42,991 nucleotides of DNA. It comes from a bacterium. GTDB taxonomy: Bacteria > Patescibacteriota > Patescibacteriia > UBA1558 > GWA2-36-10. Position numbers and translations under genes: made by a program. The notes beneath the pieces were generated by a model, which was not told where the DNA came from, searched no databases, and saw only the letters and a list, made by a program, of their open reading frames with translations. Positions 18,036 to 27,068 of this stretch are shown piece by piece; within the stretch, counting starts at the first letter, position 1; each line of letters begins with the position of its first letter. The stretch covers positions 1-42,991 of the forward strand of contig JABIAL010000034.1 of NCBI GenBank assembly GCA_018653315.1. Reading direction: 5' to 3'.

Positions 18036-19087
18036 TGTTTAAAAAACTTTTCGGACAATTTTCTAAAGACATGGGAATCGACTTAGGTACGGCTAATACT
18101 TTGGTTTATGTAAAAGACCAAGGTATTGTAATTAATGAAGCTAGTGTAGTGGCGATTAATACTCGTAATGATAAAATTGTGGCCGTTGGTGATGACGCTA
18201 AAATCATGTTAGGTAAGACCCCACAACATATAAACGTTGTTCGTCCTTTGATTGACGGAGTAATTTCTGATTTTGAGGTTAGCGAAAAAATGATTAAACA
18301 TTTTATTAATAAAGTTCATCGTGAATCAATGACTTTCGTTCCTCGGCCAAAAGTAATGGTAGCAATACCTTTGGATGTAACAGAAGTAGAAAGAAAGGCA
18401 GTGGAAGATTCTGTGATGGGCGCTGGTGCTAGCGAAGTATTTTTGATTGAAGAGGTGGTAGCGGCTGCTATTGGGGCTGGATTACCTATTCAAGAAGCAA
18501 CTGCTAGTATGGTAGTGGATATTGGTGGTGGCACAACAGAAATTGCGGTTATTTCTTTAGGTGGGGTGGTTTCTTGGAAATCATTAAAATTAGCTGGTGA
18601 TAAATTAAATGAGGCAATTATTCAATATGCTCGTGATAAATTTAATATTTTATTAGGTGAACGAACAGCAGAAAAAATTAAATGTCAGATTGCATCTGTT
18701 TTACCATTGGACGAGCCAATCGATACTACTATGCGTGGTCGTGATTTATTAACTGGCTTGCCAAAAGAAATAAAAATCACCGATGCTAATATTCGAGAAG
18801 CGATAGCTAGACCAATTAAATTGATTGTAGAAAATATAAAAACAACTATTGAGAATACGCCACCAGAATTAGTAGCTGATCTTTATGAACGCGGTATGAT
18901 TTTAACAGGCGGAGGTGCTTTACTAAAGGGACTTGATGTTTTAATTCACCAAGAAACCAAAATGCCAGTGCATATAGCTGATGATCCACTTACAGCAGTA
19001 GTTCGTGGTACGGGAAAAGTTTTAGACGATTTAGATAATTTGAAAGAAATATTATTACCATCTACCAAAGATTTAGGTTTAACATAA
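18035..19087 (+). CDS. mreB: Rod shape-determining protein MreB (paralogue 1)
   Basis: 'MGIDLGTANTLVYVKDQGIVINEASVVAI', 'MVVDIGGGTTEIAVISLGGVV', 'GMILTGGGALLKGLD'. Confidence 0.96.
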   Translation: MFKKLFGQFSKDMGIDLGTANTLVYVKDQGIVINEASVVAINTRNDKIVAVGDDAKIMLGKTPQHINVVRPLIDGVISDFEVSEKMIKHFINKVHRESMTFVPRPKVMVAIPLDVTEVERKAVEDSVMGAGASEVFLIEEVVAAAIGAGLPIQEATASMVVDIGGGTTEIAVISLGGVVSWKSLKLAGDKLNEAIIQYARDKFNILLGERTAEKIKCQIASVLPLDEPIDTTMRGRDLLTGLPKEIKITDANIREAIARPIKLIVENIKTTIENTPPELVADLYERGMILTGGGALLKGLDVLIHQETKMPVHIADDPLTAVVRGTGKVLDDLDNLKEILLPSTKDLGLT

Positions 19088-19091
19088 AAAA

Positions 19092-19832
19092 ATGTTAAGA
19101 CGAAATTTACAAATTTTTTTACTGTTCTTGGCAGCTAGCTTGTTGCTAATTTTTTTTAAGGAAGGTCAAATTTTTGATTTTGGTTTTGTGATGCGACAAT
19201 TACCGGCTCCACAAAAAGTAGCCAATCAATTATTAAATCCACCAGATGATTTGGCAGAGTCTTATAAAGAATTATTAGTAGAAAACAGTCAATTACAATT
19301 ATTAGAAGAAGAAAATAAAAAACTTAGAGAGTTATTGGATTTTACTCAGACTACTGAGCATGATTTAGTTGTCGCTAACGTTGTTAGTAGGGATTTTATT
19401 AATCAAAATTTATTGATTATTGATGTTGGTAATGCTGAAAATATTGGCATTGGTCAAGCGGTGGTAGTAAATAACGGAATTGTTATTGGTAAAATCATTG
19501 ATGTTATGCAAGATGCGGCTGTAGTTAGATTATTAACTGATAATGGAAGTAAATTAGCTGTTAGTTTAGGAGATCAAACTTTAATATCTGGTTTATTATC
19601 TGGTTCCCTTGGCCTGGGTATGTCTTTGCAGTACATTCCACAAGACACAGAGCTAAAAAAGGGTGATATTTTATTCACATCAGATTTAAATGAGCTAATA
19701 CCAGGTGGTTTAGTTGTTGGTCAAGTAGAAGAGGTTGAGTTTTCTGAAGGAGAATTATTTAAAAAAGCATCTATCTCACCTTTGGTCGACTATAACACAC
19801 TATCCTTGCTTAGTGTCATTGTTTCCTTATGA
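19092..19832 (+). CDS. mreC: Rod shape-determining protein MreC
   Basis: N-terminal TM, coiled coil, 'VVANVVSRDFINQNLLIIDVGNAENIGIGQAVVVNNGIVIGKI', 'VRLLTDNGSKLAVSL'; TGA stop overlaps the mreD start. Confidence 0.93.
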   Translation: MLRRNLQIFLLFLAASLLLIFFKEGQIFDFGFVMRQLPAPQKVANQLLNPPDDLAESYKELLVENSQLQLLEEENKKLRELLDFTQTTEHDLVVANVVSRDFINQNLLIIDVGNAENIGIGQAVVVNNGIVIGKIIDVMQDAAVVRLLTDNGSKLAVSLGDQTLISGLLSGSLGLGMSLQYIPQDTELKKGDILFTSDLNELIPGGLVVGQVEEVEFSEGELFKKASISPLVDYNTLSLLSVIVSL

Positions 19833-20335
19833 AATATTTAGCAACTTTATTTATTTTTGTCCTAGCTCATTCACTATATTCGTTATTTAATTTACACGAA
19901 TGGCATTTCGTACAGCCTTTTTTGATTGCGGTAATTTTTTTATACTTAGCTGTTGATGATATTTGGTTGCATTATGGTTTCGCATTTTTAGCTGGTATGT
20001 TAATGGATGCGTATAGTGCTAATTTTGGCTTATATACTATTAGTCTTTTGACTACTGTATTTGTCTTAAAATTTTTACACTCAACTGTTTTTACTTCCAA
20101 AAATACAGGAACAATTATTGCCTTAGCTTTTATTTGTCAGGCTAGCTTTTGGTTAATATTAATTTTATCATATTTTGCTTTACCGTATAATTTTTTGAAT
20201 GTTTCTTGGAGTATGCTATGGTCTATTGTCATATTTTCGGTAATTGATTCTTTATTGATTATTTTTCTTTATATTTTGTATTTTAATATTTGGTTAAAAC
20301 GTAAAGCATCACTACAAGATAATTATCATTTTTAA
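19829..20335 (+). CDS. mreD: MreD-like rod shape-determining membrane protein
   Basis: Multi-TM protein between mreC and PBP2 with ATGA overlap; 'FAFLAGMLMDAYSANFGLYTIS'. Confidence 0.85.
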   Translation: MKYLATLFIFVLAHSLYSLFNLHEWHFVQPFLIAVIFLYLAVDDIWLHYGFAFLAGMLMDAYSANFGLYTISLLTTVFVLKFLHSTVFTSKNTGTIIALAFICQASFWLILILSYFALPYNFLNVSWSMLWSIVIFSVIDSLLIIFLYILYFNIWLKRKASLQDNYHF

Positions 20336-22234
20336 ATGAAAGACGATCCATTTAAAATTCAAGAAGGCTCGGTAAAAGATAGTAGGCTTAAAGGTTTTTC
20401 CAAAAGTCGTCATTCAGGAGACTATGTAGATTTTGCCTGGGCTAAGAGTGCACAAACAATAGGTAAGTTTTTTGCTGATGAAAAAGTTAATCGTTTATTT
20501 TTTATTTTATTAATTTTATTAGGAATTTTATGGGGCAGAGGATTTTATTTACAGATAACAAAGGGGGAATCATTTCGCAGTGTAGCAGAAGGTAATCGTT
20601 TACGAGAAGAGTTAATTGTATCGAATCGGGGATTGATTTATGATAGATTTGGTAATTTATTAGTCAAAAATGTTTCGCATTTTTTTCTTTATTTGTCGCC
20701 ACGTAATTTGCCAGAAGAAATAAATGATCGAGAAAAACTTTTTGTTAAGCTAGAAGAATTACTAGATATTAATATAGAAGAGATCAAGGAGGAAATAAAT
20801 AATAATTCAAAACGAGACAATGTATTGATTTACGAAAATATTCCCTATGAAGAAGCAATGCAATTAATATTGTTGTCAGAAACAAATCAAGAATTATCAG
20901 TGTCATATGAGCCACGTCGTCAATATTTTGATTATTTGGGCTTAGCTCATGTTATTGGTTATTTAGGAGATGTGACAGAAGATGATTTGGGGCAAGATGA
21001 ATATACACATAATGACCGAATCGGTAAAACTGGATTGGAGTTGAAGTATGAAAATATTTTACGAGGACAGGATGGTTTACGGCAAATAGAAGTAGATGCT
21101 TTAAATAGAGAAAAAAATATTATTGCTTGGAAAGAGCCAATTGATGGAAATGATTTATTTTTGACGCTTGATGCTAAAGCACAAAGTAAATTGCATGAGA
21201 TCATGACTGACAATGCACGAAAATATGATAAACCAAAAATGGCCGCTGTTGTCTTAGATGCAAATGACGGAGGGGTGTTAGCAATGATGAGCCTACCAGT
21301 ATATGATAATAATATTTTTACTTCTAGTTTAAATAGAGAGGATTATAATAAAATTATCACTGATCCGACGACGCCTTTATTAAATCGCACGATAAATGGT
21401 ACTTATCCATATGGCTCTGTTTTTAAGCCAATAGTTGCAGCAGCAGCCTTAGAAGAAGAAATTATCAATTCTTCATTTACTGTAAATAGTACTGGTGGAG
21501 TACAAATAGGTAATAGTTTTTTTCCTGATTGGCGTGCTTCTGGGCATGGTAAGACAAATATCAAGTGGGCCTTGGCAGATTCTGTTAATACATTTTTTTA
21601 TACTATTGGTGGTGGTAACAATCAATGGCTAGAAGAAGGTCTTGGTATTAATAAAATAATAAAATATGCCAAAAAATTTGGTCTAGGTCAAATAACTGGT
21701 ATAGATTTGATTTCCGAGGCTGATGGTTTTTTACCAAGTAAAAATTGGAAAGAAAAAACTTTAGACGAAAGGTGGTATCTGGGCGACACATATAATTTAT
21801 CTATTGGGCAAGGATATTTGTTAGGAACTCCTATTCAAACGGCAGTATTTATGTCTTATTTTGCTACTGGCCAAGCATATCAGCCACACTTTATAAAATC
21901 TACAAAATCTGCTATTGAAAATCAAGGATATAAATCAAAGCTAGTCTTGGAAAATTTATTAGATAATGATAATCTAAATATTATCCGAGCTGGACTTAGG
22001 GAAACAGTCAAAACTGGCACAGCCACAAGTTTACAGTCAGTAGCAGTAGATGTAGCCGGAAAAACTGGCACAGCTCAATTTAATCGCAATAAAACACCAC
22101 ATTCATGGTTTACGGGCTTTGCTCCATATGATGATCCGCAAATAGTAATAACAGTGTTAGTAGAAGAAGGTGGTGATCGTGGTTTGGCAGTTACTGTAGC
22201 TCGTCAATTTATGGAATGGTACTTTGAGAGGTAG
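20336..22234 (+). CDS. mrdA: Penicillin-binding protein 2
   Basis: 'NRLREELIVSNRGLIYDRFGNLLVKNV', dimerisation domain, 'YPYGSVFKPIVAAAALEE' (SxxK region), 'SVN', 'GKTGTAQ' (KTG). Confidence 0.95.
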   Translation: MKDDPFKIQEGSVKDSRLKGFSKSRHSGDYVDFAWAKSAQTIGKFFADEKVNRLFFILLILLGILWGRGFYLQITKGESFRSVAEGNRLREELIVSNRGLIYDRFGNLLVKNVSHFFLYLSPRNLPEEINDREKLFVKLEELLDINIEEIKEEINNNSKRDNVLIYENIPYEEAMQLILLSETNQELSVSYEPRRQYFDYLGLAHVIGYLGDVTEDDLGQDEYTHNDRIGKTGLELKYENILRGQDGLRQIEVDALNREKNIIAWKEPIDGNDLFLTLDAKAQSKLHEIMTDNARKYDKPKMAAVVLDANDGGVLAMMSLPVYDNNIFTSSLNREDYNKIITDPTTPLLNRTINGTYPYGSVFKPIVAAAALEEEIINSSFTVNSTGGVQIGNSFFPDWRASGHGKTNIKWALADSVNTFFYTIGGGNNQWLEEGLGINKIIKYAKKFGLGQITGIDLISEADGFLPSKNWKEKTLDERWYLGDTYNLSIGQGYLLGTPIQTAVFMSYFATGQAYQPHFIKSTKSAIENQGYKSKLVLENLLDNDNLNIIRAGLRETVKTGTATSLQSVAVDVAGKTGTAQFNRNKTPHSWFTGFAPYDDPQIVITVLVEEGGDRGLAVTVARQFMEWYFER

Positions 22235-22304
22235 GTTTGCTAAAATCTGAGAAATAGGTCAGAATAAGAATATATTATTAATAACAAAATAAAAAGAATT
22301 AAAC

Positions 22305-22760
22305 ATGGACAGAAAAATATTAACTCCCGAAGGTTTAGAAAAACTTAAGGAAGAATTAGAACATCTAAAAAATATTAAACGTAGAGAAGTAACTGAACGT
22401 ATCAAGACTGCTAAGGCATTTGGTGATTTATCTGAGAACGCTGAGTATCAAGAAGCTAAAGATGAGCAGGCTTTTGTTGAGGGTAGAATCATTGAATTAG
22501 ACAATATTACAAAAACAGCTGTAGTGGCTGATAAAAAAGATATAGATATAGTACAAGTTGGTTCACATGTCAAAGTAGAAAAAGAAGATGGAGTTTTTGA
22601 ATTTACTGTTGTTGGTAGCACGGAAGCTGATCCTGCTAATGGAAAGATATCAGTCGAGTCTCCATTGGGCAATGCTTTTATTGGTAAGAGCAAAAATGAT
22701 GAGCTTGAAGTAAATCTACCAATTGGTGTAGTTAAATATAAAATATTAGATATTTCATAA
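22305..22760 (+). CDS. greA: Transcription elongation factor GreA
   Basis: 'LTPEGLEKLKEELEHLKNIKRREVTERIKTAKAFGDLSENAEYQEAKDEQAFVEGRI'. Confidence 0.97.
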   Translation: MDRKILTPEGLEKLKEELEHLKNIKRREVTERIKTAKAFGDLSENAEYQEAKDEQAFVEGRIIELDNITKTAVVADKKDIDIVQVGSHVKVEKEDGVFEFTVVGSTEADPANGKISVESPLGNAFIGKSKNDELEVNLPIGVVKYKILDIS

Positions 22761-23774
22761 ATGTTTATTAAAAAAATTGGCATTGATTTAGGCACAGCTT
22801 ATACCCTGGTTTATATTCCTAAACGAGGCATTGTTATCAATGAGCCTAGTGTAGTGGCAATTTCTGTTTTTGATAAAAAAGTAATGGCCGTTGGTGATGA
22901 AGCCAAAGATATGATTGGTCGTACTCCTGATTCTATTGTCGCCTCACGACCGTTAAAAGATGGTGTTATCGCCGACTATAGAACCACTGAAAGCATGTTG
23001 CGTTATTTTATAAACAAGGCTGTTGGTGGGATGAAAATATTTCGCCCAGAAGTAATGATTGCAGTACCAGCTGGCATTACTTCGACTGAAAGGCGAGCGG
23101 TGATTGACGCTACTTTAAATGCTGGAGCTAAAGCGGCATACATTATTCGTGAACCGATCGCAGCTGCTATTGGCGCAGATATACCCATTGGTTCTGCTTC
23201 TGGTCATATGATTGTTGATATGGGTGGCGGAACATCAGAAATTGCTGTGATTTCTTTAGGTGGTATTGTAGCTAATAGTTCGGTAAAAATTGGTGGTAAT
23301 AAATTTGATGCTGCTATTGGAGAATTTATTAAGAAGAAATATAATTTAGCAATTGGTGAACGAACAGCTGAAGATGCAAAAATTAAAACTGGTTCAGCTC
23401 AATTTTTGGATAAAGATGAAAAATTATTCATGGATGTCAAAGGACGTGACATGATTACCGGTTTACCACGTACTATTACTATTAATTCAGATGATATAAC
23501 AGAAGCATTACAAAATGAACTGCAAGGCTTAATTTCAGCTGTAAAATCGGTATTATATCAAACACCCCCAGAATTGTCGGCTGATATTATGGACAAAGGC
23601 ATGGTTTTGTCTGGTGGAACATCATTATTACGTAATATGGATAAATTATTAGCTCAAGCAACTGGCGTACCAGCTTATACAGCTGATGATTCTTTATTAT
23701 GTGTGGCTAGAGGAACTGGTATTGCTTTAGAAAATCTAGAGTCTTATAAGCGTAGTATTTTGTCAGCAAAATAA
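22761..23774 (+). CDS. Second MreB/Mbl-like actin homologue
   Basis: 'IGIDLGTAYTLVYIPKRGIVINEPSVVAI', 'MIVDMGGGTSEIAVISLGGIV', 'GMVLSGGTSLLRNMD'; clearly paralogous to 18035-19087. Confidence 0.95.
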   Translation: MFIKKIGIDLGTAYTLVYIPKRGIVINEPSVVAISVFDKKVMAVGDEAKDMIGRTPDSIVASRPLKDGVIADYRTTESMLRYFINKAVGGMKIFRPEVMIAVPAGITSTERRAVIDATLNAGAKAAYIIREPIAAAIGADIPIGSASGHMIVDMGGGTSEIAVISLGGIVANSSVKIGGNKFDAAIGEFIKKKYNLAIGERTAEDAKIKTGSAQFLDKDEKLFMDVKGRDMITGLPRTITINSDDITEALQNELQGLISAVKSVLYQTPPELSADIMDKGMVLSGGTSLLRNMDKLLAQATGVPAYTADDSLLCVARGTGIALENLESYKRSILSAK

Positions 23775-23775
23775 T

Positions 23776-24876
23776 ATGTCTATCATTGGACTAGAAGCAA
23801 CTCGTGCTAATAGAAAAGACAAGACAGGAACTGAATGGTATGCTTGGCATTTATTAGAGCAATTTAAAAAAATAGATAAAAATAATAAATTTATTGTTTA
23901 TTATAATAAAACTTTAGTCGGTGATATAAAATCTTGTCCGACTAATTTTATTTTACGGCAACTAAAATGGCCATTTAGAAAATTATGGACTCATTTACGT
24001 TTAAGTTTTGAATTAATTTTTAATCCAGTAGATAAATTTTTTGCTAGTAATGCAGTGCCATTATTTACTCGTGGTGAAGTGACGGTGACAGTTCATGATT
24101 TGGGTTTTTTTCGTCAACCAAAACTTTATCATCCTTTAGAAAAAATTTATCATAAAGTTTCGCATCGCTTAGCAATTACTAGAGCTAATAAAATTATTGC
24201 TGTTTCTCAAGCTACAGCCAATGATATTATAAAATACTTTCCTAAAGTCAAAAATAAAATTAAAGTTATTTATAATGGTTGGGATCAAGAAAAATTTAAA
24301 CCAGTTAGCGAGGAGATTAAAACCCAAATTAAAAATAAGTATAATTTACCAGCTAAATTTATTTTATATATTGGCCGGATAGAGACTAAAAAGAATATTC
24401 AAAATTTAGTTAAGGCCTTTGCATTATTAAAAGATACAGATTACCATTTAGTATTAGCTGGTCGCCCTGGTAATTTTGGTTACGAAGAAATATTAGCTTT
24501 AACTAAACAAGAGGAAATTAAAGATAGGATACATTTGTTGGGGTATGTTGAAGCAGAGGATTATCAGAAATTAATAGCAGCTACAAATTTTTTTATTTTC
24601 CCTTCAAAGTTTGAAGGTTTTGGTATTCCAATTTTAGAAGCTATGGGTTGTGGGGTGCCAGTGCTTAGTTCAGATATTCCAGTGTTGAAAGAAGTAGGCG
24701 GAAAAGCGGCGATTTATTTTAATCCTAATCAGCCACAGGATATAGCAGATAAACTAGATAATTTTATTACAGATAGACAATTACAGGTAGAAATGATAAA
24801 TTACGGTAAAGAACAAGCTGTTAAATTTTCTTGGACTAAATGTGCTCAAGAAACTTTAGATTATATTTTAGAATAA
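23776..24876 (+). CDS. GT4-type glycosyltransferase
   Basis: 'VTVHDLGFFRQPKLYHPLEK', 'KIIAVSQATANDIIKYFP', 'FILYIGRIETKKNIQNLVKAF', 'FPSKFEGFGIPILEAMGCGVPVLSSDIPVLKEVGG'. Confidence 0.94.
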   Translation: MSIIGLEATRANRKDKTGTEWYAWHLLEQFKKIDKNNKFIVYYNKTLVGDIKSCPTNFILRQLKWPFRKLWTHLRLSFELIFNPVDKFFASNAVPLFTRGEVTVTVHDLGFFRQPKLYHPLEKIYHKVSHRLAITRANKIIAVSQATANDIIKYFPKVKNKIKVIYNGWDQEKFKPVSEEIKTQIKNKYNLPAKFILYIGRIETKKNIQNLVKAFALLKDTDYHLVLAGRPGNFGYEEILALTKQEEIKDRIHLLGYVEAEDYQKLIAATNFFIFPSKFEGFGIPILEAMGCGVPVLSSDIPVLKEVGGKAAIYFNPNQPQDIADKLDNFITDRQLQVEMINYGKEQAVKFSWTKCAQETLDYILE

Positions 24877-24903
24877 TGTTTTTTCAAATACATGGAGGGC
24901 ATC

Positions 24904-25077
24904 ATGTCTTGGTCTTGGAAAATGGCGTTCATTGTAATAGTCGTTTTAGCCTATGGGCTATTCGGCAAAATAGATGGACAATATGGTGAATTTATAAAAC
25001 CTTCTTGGATGAAGAAAAAGGAAAAGAAAATCATCAAGAAAAAAGAGAAAAAACCAAAGGAGGAGGAAAAACATTAA
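24904..25077 (+). CDS. Small N-terminally anchored protein with highly charged K/E tail
   Basis: ggaggg SD (24894-24899) precedes ATG 24904 (the ORF-track ATG at 24892 overlaps the SD); TM 'MAFIVIVVLAYGLFG'; terminator follows. Confidence 0.7.
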   Translation: MSWSWKMAFIVIVVLAYGLFGKIDGQYGEFIKPSWMKKKEKKIIKKKEKKPKEEEKH

Positions 25078-25112
25078 AAACCCCAATATTTCATAACAAT
25101 GGGGTTTTTTAA
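25076..25112 (+). terminator. Intrinsic terminator
   Basis: aaaaacccca...tggggtttttt hairpin. Confidence 0.8.
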
Positions 25113-25141
25113 TTGACAATATATATAAAATATGTTATAAA
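25113..25141 (+). promoter_or_regulatory. Sigma70-type promoter of RNase P RNA
   Basis: TTGACA (25113-25118), 17 nt, TATAAA (25136-25141). Confidence 0.75.
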
Positions 25142-25157
25142 ATAGCAGAAGCTTAAA

Positions 25158-25594
25158 TTAACTGAGATGATCGCCCGCCTTCGCTTTCCACTTCGTAAAA
25201 AGCTATGGCGTGGCTGAGCCTTTATAATAAAGGGCTTGCCACGCCATAGCACAAAACGGAGTTGAGTGCGAAGGCGGGAGGATAAAGTCCGAACACCAAT
25301 AAAAAGGTAGTTGGTAACGCCAACCGGCTGATAAAGTGATTTATCGGTCAGAACAAGTACAACAGAAAATATTCCTTCTTGAGTGAAGGCTGCAAAGCTG
25401 AATCGAAAGATAAGGGTGAAATGGTTAGATAATGAGCTAACCCGCTAATTTGGTGACAAATTAGAAGAGGCAAACTTTAGCTGGTGCAAGACCAAATAGG
25501 CCCCTTACGGGGCGGGTAGGTTGCTTGAGACTATGGGCGACTGTAGTCCTAGATAGATGATCATCCTTGACAGAATTCGGCTTATGAGGTTAAT
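25158..25594 (+). ncRNA. rnpB: RNase P RNA, class A, with extended P3
   Basis: P1 ttaact/ggttaa; P2 gatgatc/gatcatc; CR-I GAGGATAAAGTCCG; 'gtaacgcc', 'aagggtgaaatggtt', 'aagaggcaaac', 'gcaagaccaaataggccccttacggggcgggtaggttgcttgag', 'cctagatagatgatcatccttgacagaattcggctta'. Confidence 0.96.
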
Positions 25595-25676
25595 TTAGGC
25601 TTTTTTTATTACCTAAATTTTAGTTTACTAAAGCATATAGAGGTGCTATCATAAAAACAATAAAAACATTTTTTTC

Positions 25677-27065
25677 ATGAAAAAAGCAGACATTATCATC
25701 AATCTTATTCTAGTGCCATTAGATTTTATTTTGCTGTGGGCAGCTGCTTTGTCAGCTTATTATTTTCGTTTTTCTGAAACAGTAGCAAGCTATCGGCCAG
25801 TTTTTTATGAAATGCCAATTTTAAATTATTTGCATTTAGTCTGGCAAGTATCACTACTTGGCATGTTAATTTTTGCTATTTTAGGCTTCTATGGCATGCA
25901 AGATAAAAAATTAGTAAAAGAACTACCAAAGGTATTTATAGGCGTATCATTTTTGGTAGTTGTTTTAATTTTATTTATTTTTCTACAACGTGAGTTATTC
26001 TCATCCCGTTTTATTATTATTTTAGCTTGGGCGCTTGCTATTTTATATTTATCTATAGCAAGAATTTTTATTGTATTAATACGAAATACTTTTTTTCAAA
26101 AAGGATGGGGTTTAGCTAGAGTTATTGTTTTAGGAGGTAGTGCCACTAGACAAGTTATTGTTAATGAATATAAAAATAATCCTCGTTTAGGTTTTAAGGT
26201 TGTTGATGTATTTTATGATTTAGCAAAGTTACAAGAAATTGATAAGGTTCAAAAATTGATTACTGATAAAAAAATTGATTATATTATTCAAACTGATTCT
26301 ACTATTTCAAAAGATCAAGCTCTTGATTTGCTTACTTTTTGTCAAGAAAATCATCTTAGTTTAAAATACGTCGCTAATTTATTTCAAGCTCAAAGTTTGC
26401 ATCTAAATTTAGGCAGTATTGCTGGTTTACCTTTGATAGAGATACAAGGTACGCCGCTTGACGGTTGGGGTAAGGTAGCTAAACGTATTTTTGATTTTGT
26501 TGTTTCTTTTGTTTTACTAACTGTCTTGTCGCCACTGTTTTTATTATTAGCTTTTTTGGTAAAATTTAACTCTAAGGGCTCTGTATTTGTTAGTCTATCT
26601 CGAGTGGGCATGAAAGGAAAAATGTTTAAGATGTATAAATTTCGTTCGATGATTAAAAATGCTCATGAATTAAAAGCTGAAATGATGAAATATAACGAAA
26701 GATCAGATGGTCCTTTGTTTAAAATGAAAAATGATCCTCGTATTACTTCAATTGGTAAAATATTAAGAAGAACTAGTCTAGATGAGTTGCCGCAATTATT
26801 TAATGTTTTAATTGGAAATATGTCTTTAGTTGGGCCACGTCCACATGAGCCAGAAGAAGTATTAAAATATCAAAAAGGTTACAAAAAATTATTAGGCATC
26901 AAACCAGGTATCACTGGCATGGCTCAAGTATCCGGACGTTCAAATTTGTTGTTTGCTGAAGAGGCTAAATTGGATGTTTTTTATATTGAAAATTGGTCTT
27001 TATTATTAGATATGATTATTTTATTAAAAACACCGTTTATAGTTATTAAAAAAGAAGCTTGTTAA
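25677..27065 (+). CDS. Exopolysaccharide polyprenyl glycosylphosphotransferase (WcaJ/WbaP-type sugar transferase)
   Basis: Four N-terminal TMs plus CoA-binding-like domain, then 'KRIFDFVVSFVLLTVLSPLFLLLAFLVKF', 'KMYKFRSMIKNAHE', 'LRRTSLDELPQLFNVLIGNMSLVGPRPHEPEEV', 'KPGITGMAQVSGRS'. Confidence 0.95.
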   Translation: MKKADIIINLILVPLDFILLWAAALSAYYFRFSETVASYRPVFYEMPILNYLHLVWQVSLLGMLIFAILGFYGMQDKKLVKELPKVFIGVSFLVVVLILFIFLQRELFSSRFIIILAWALAILYLSIARIFIVLIRNTFFQKGWGLARVIVLGGSATRQVIVNEYKNNPRLGFKVVDVFYDLAKLQEIDKVQKLITDKKIDYIIQTDSTISKDQALDLLTFCQENHLSLKYVANLFQAQSLHLNLGSIAGLPLIEIQGTPLDGWGKVAKRIFDFVVSFVLLTVLSPLFLLLAFLVKFNSKGSVFVSLSRVGMKGKMFKMYKFRSMIKNAHELKAEMMKYNERSDGPLFKMKNDPRITSIGKILRRTSLDELPQLFNVLIGNMSLVGPRPHEPEEVLKYQKGYKKLLGIKPGITGMAQVSGRSNLLFAEEAKLDVFYIENWSLLLDMIILLKTPFIVIKKEAC

Positions 27066-27068
27066 TTT

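Noticed and set aside
19826-19835. Alternative genetic code (TGA reassigned, as in some CPR lineages)
   Set aside because: mreC ends at a TGA overlapping the mreD ATG, and genes terminate normally under code 11.
22448-22795. Minus-strand 115-aa ORF antisense to greA
   Set aside because: Longest antisense ORF, but it covers the greA/mreB junction and has no independent signal. Other antisense ORFs (9716-9982, 10648-10905, 13920-14108, 15558-15782, 20959-21213, 23003-23188, 26390-26611, 30394-30582, 31069-31308, 33550-33792, 38636-38923, 39611-39796, 40692-40907) were rejected likewise.
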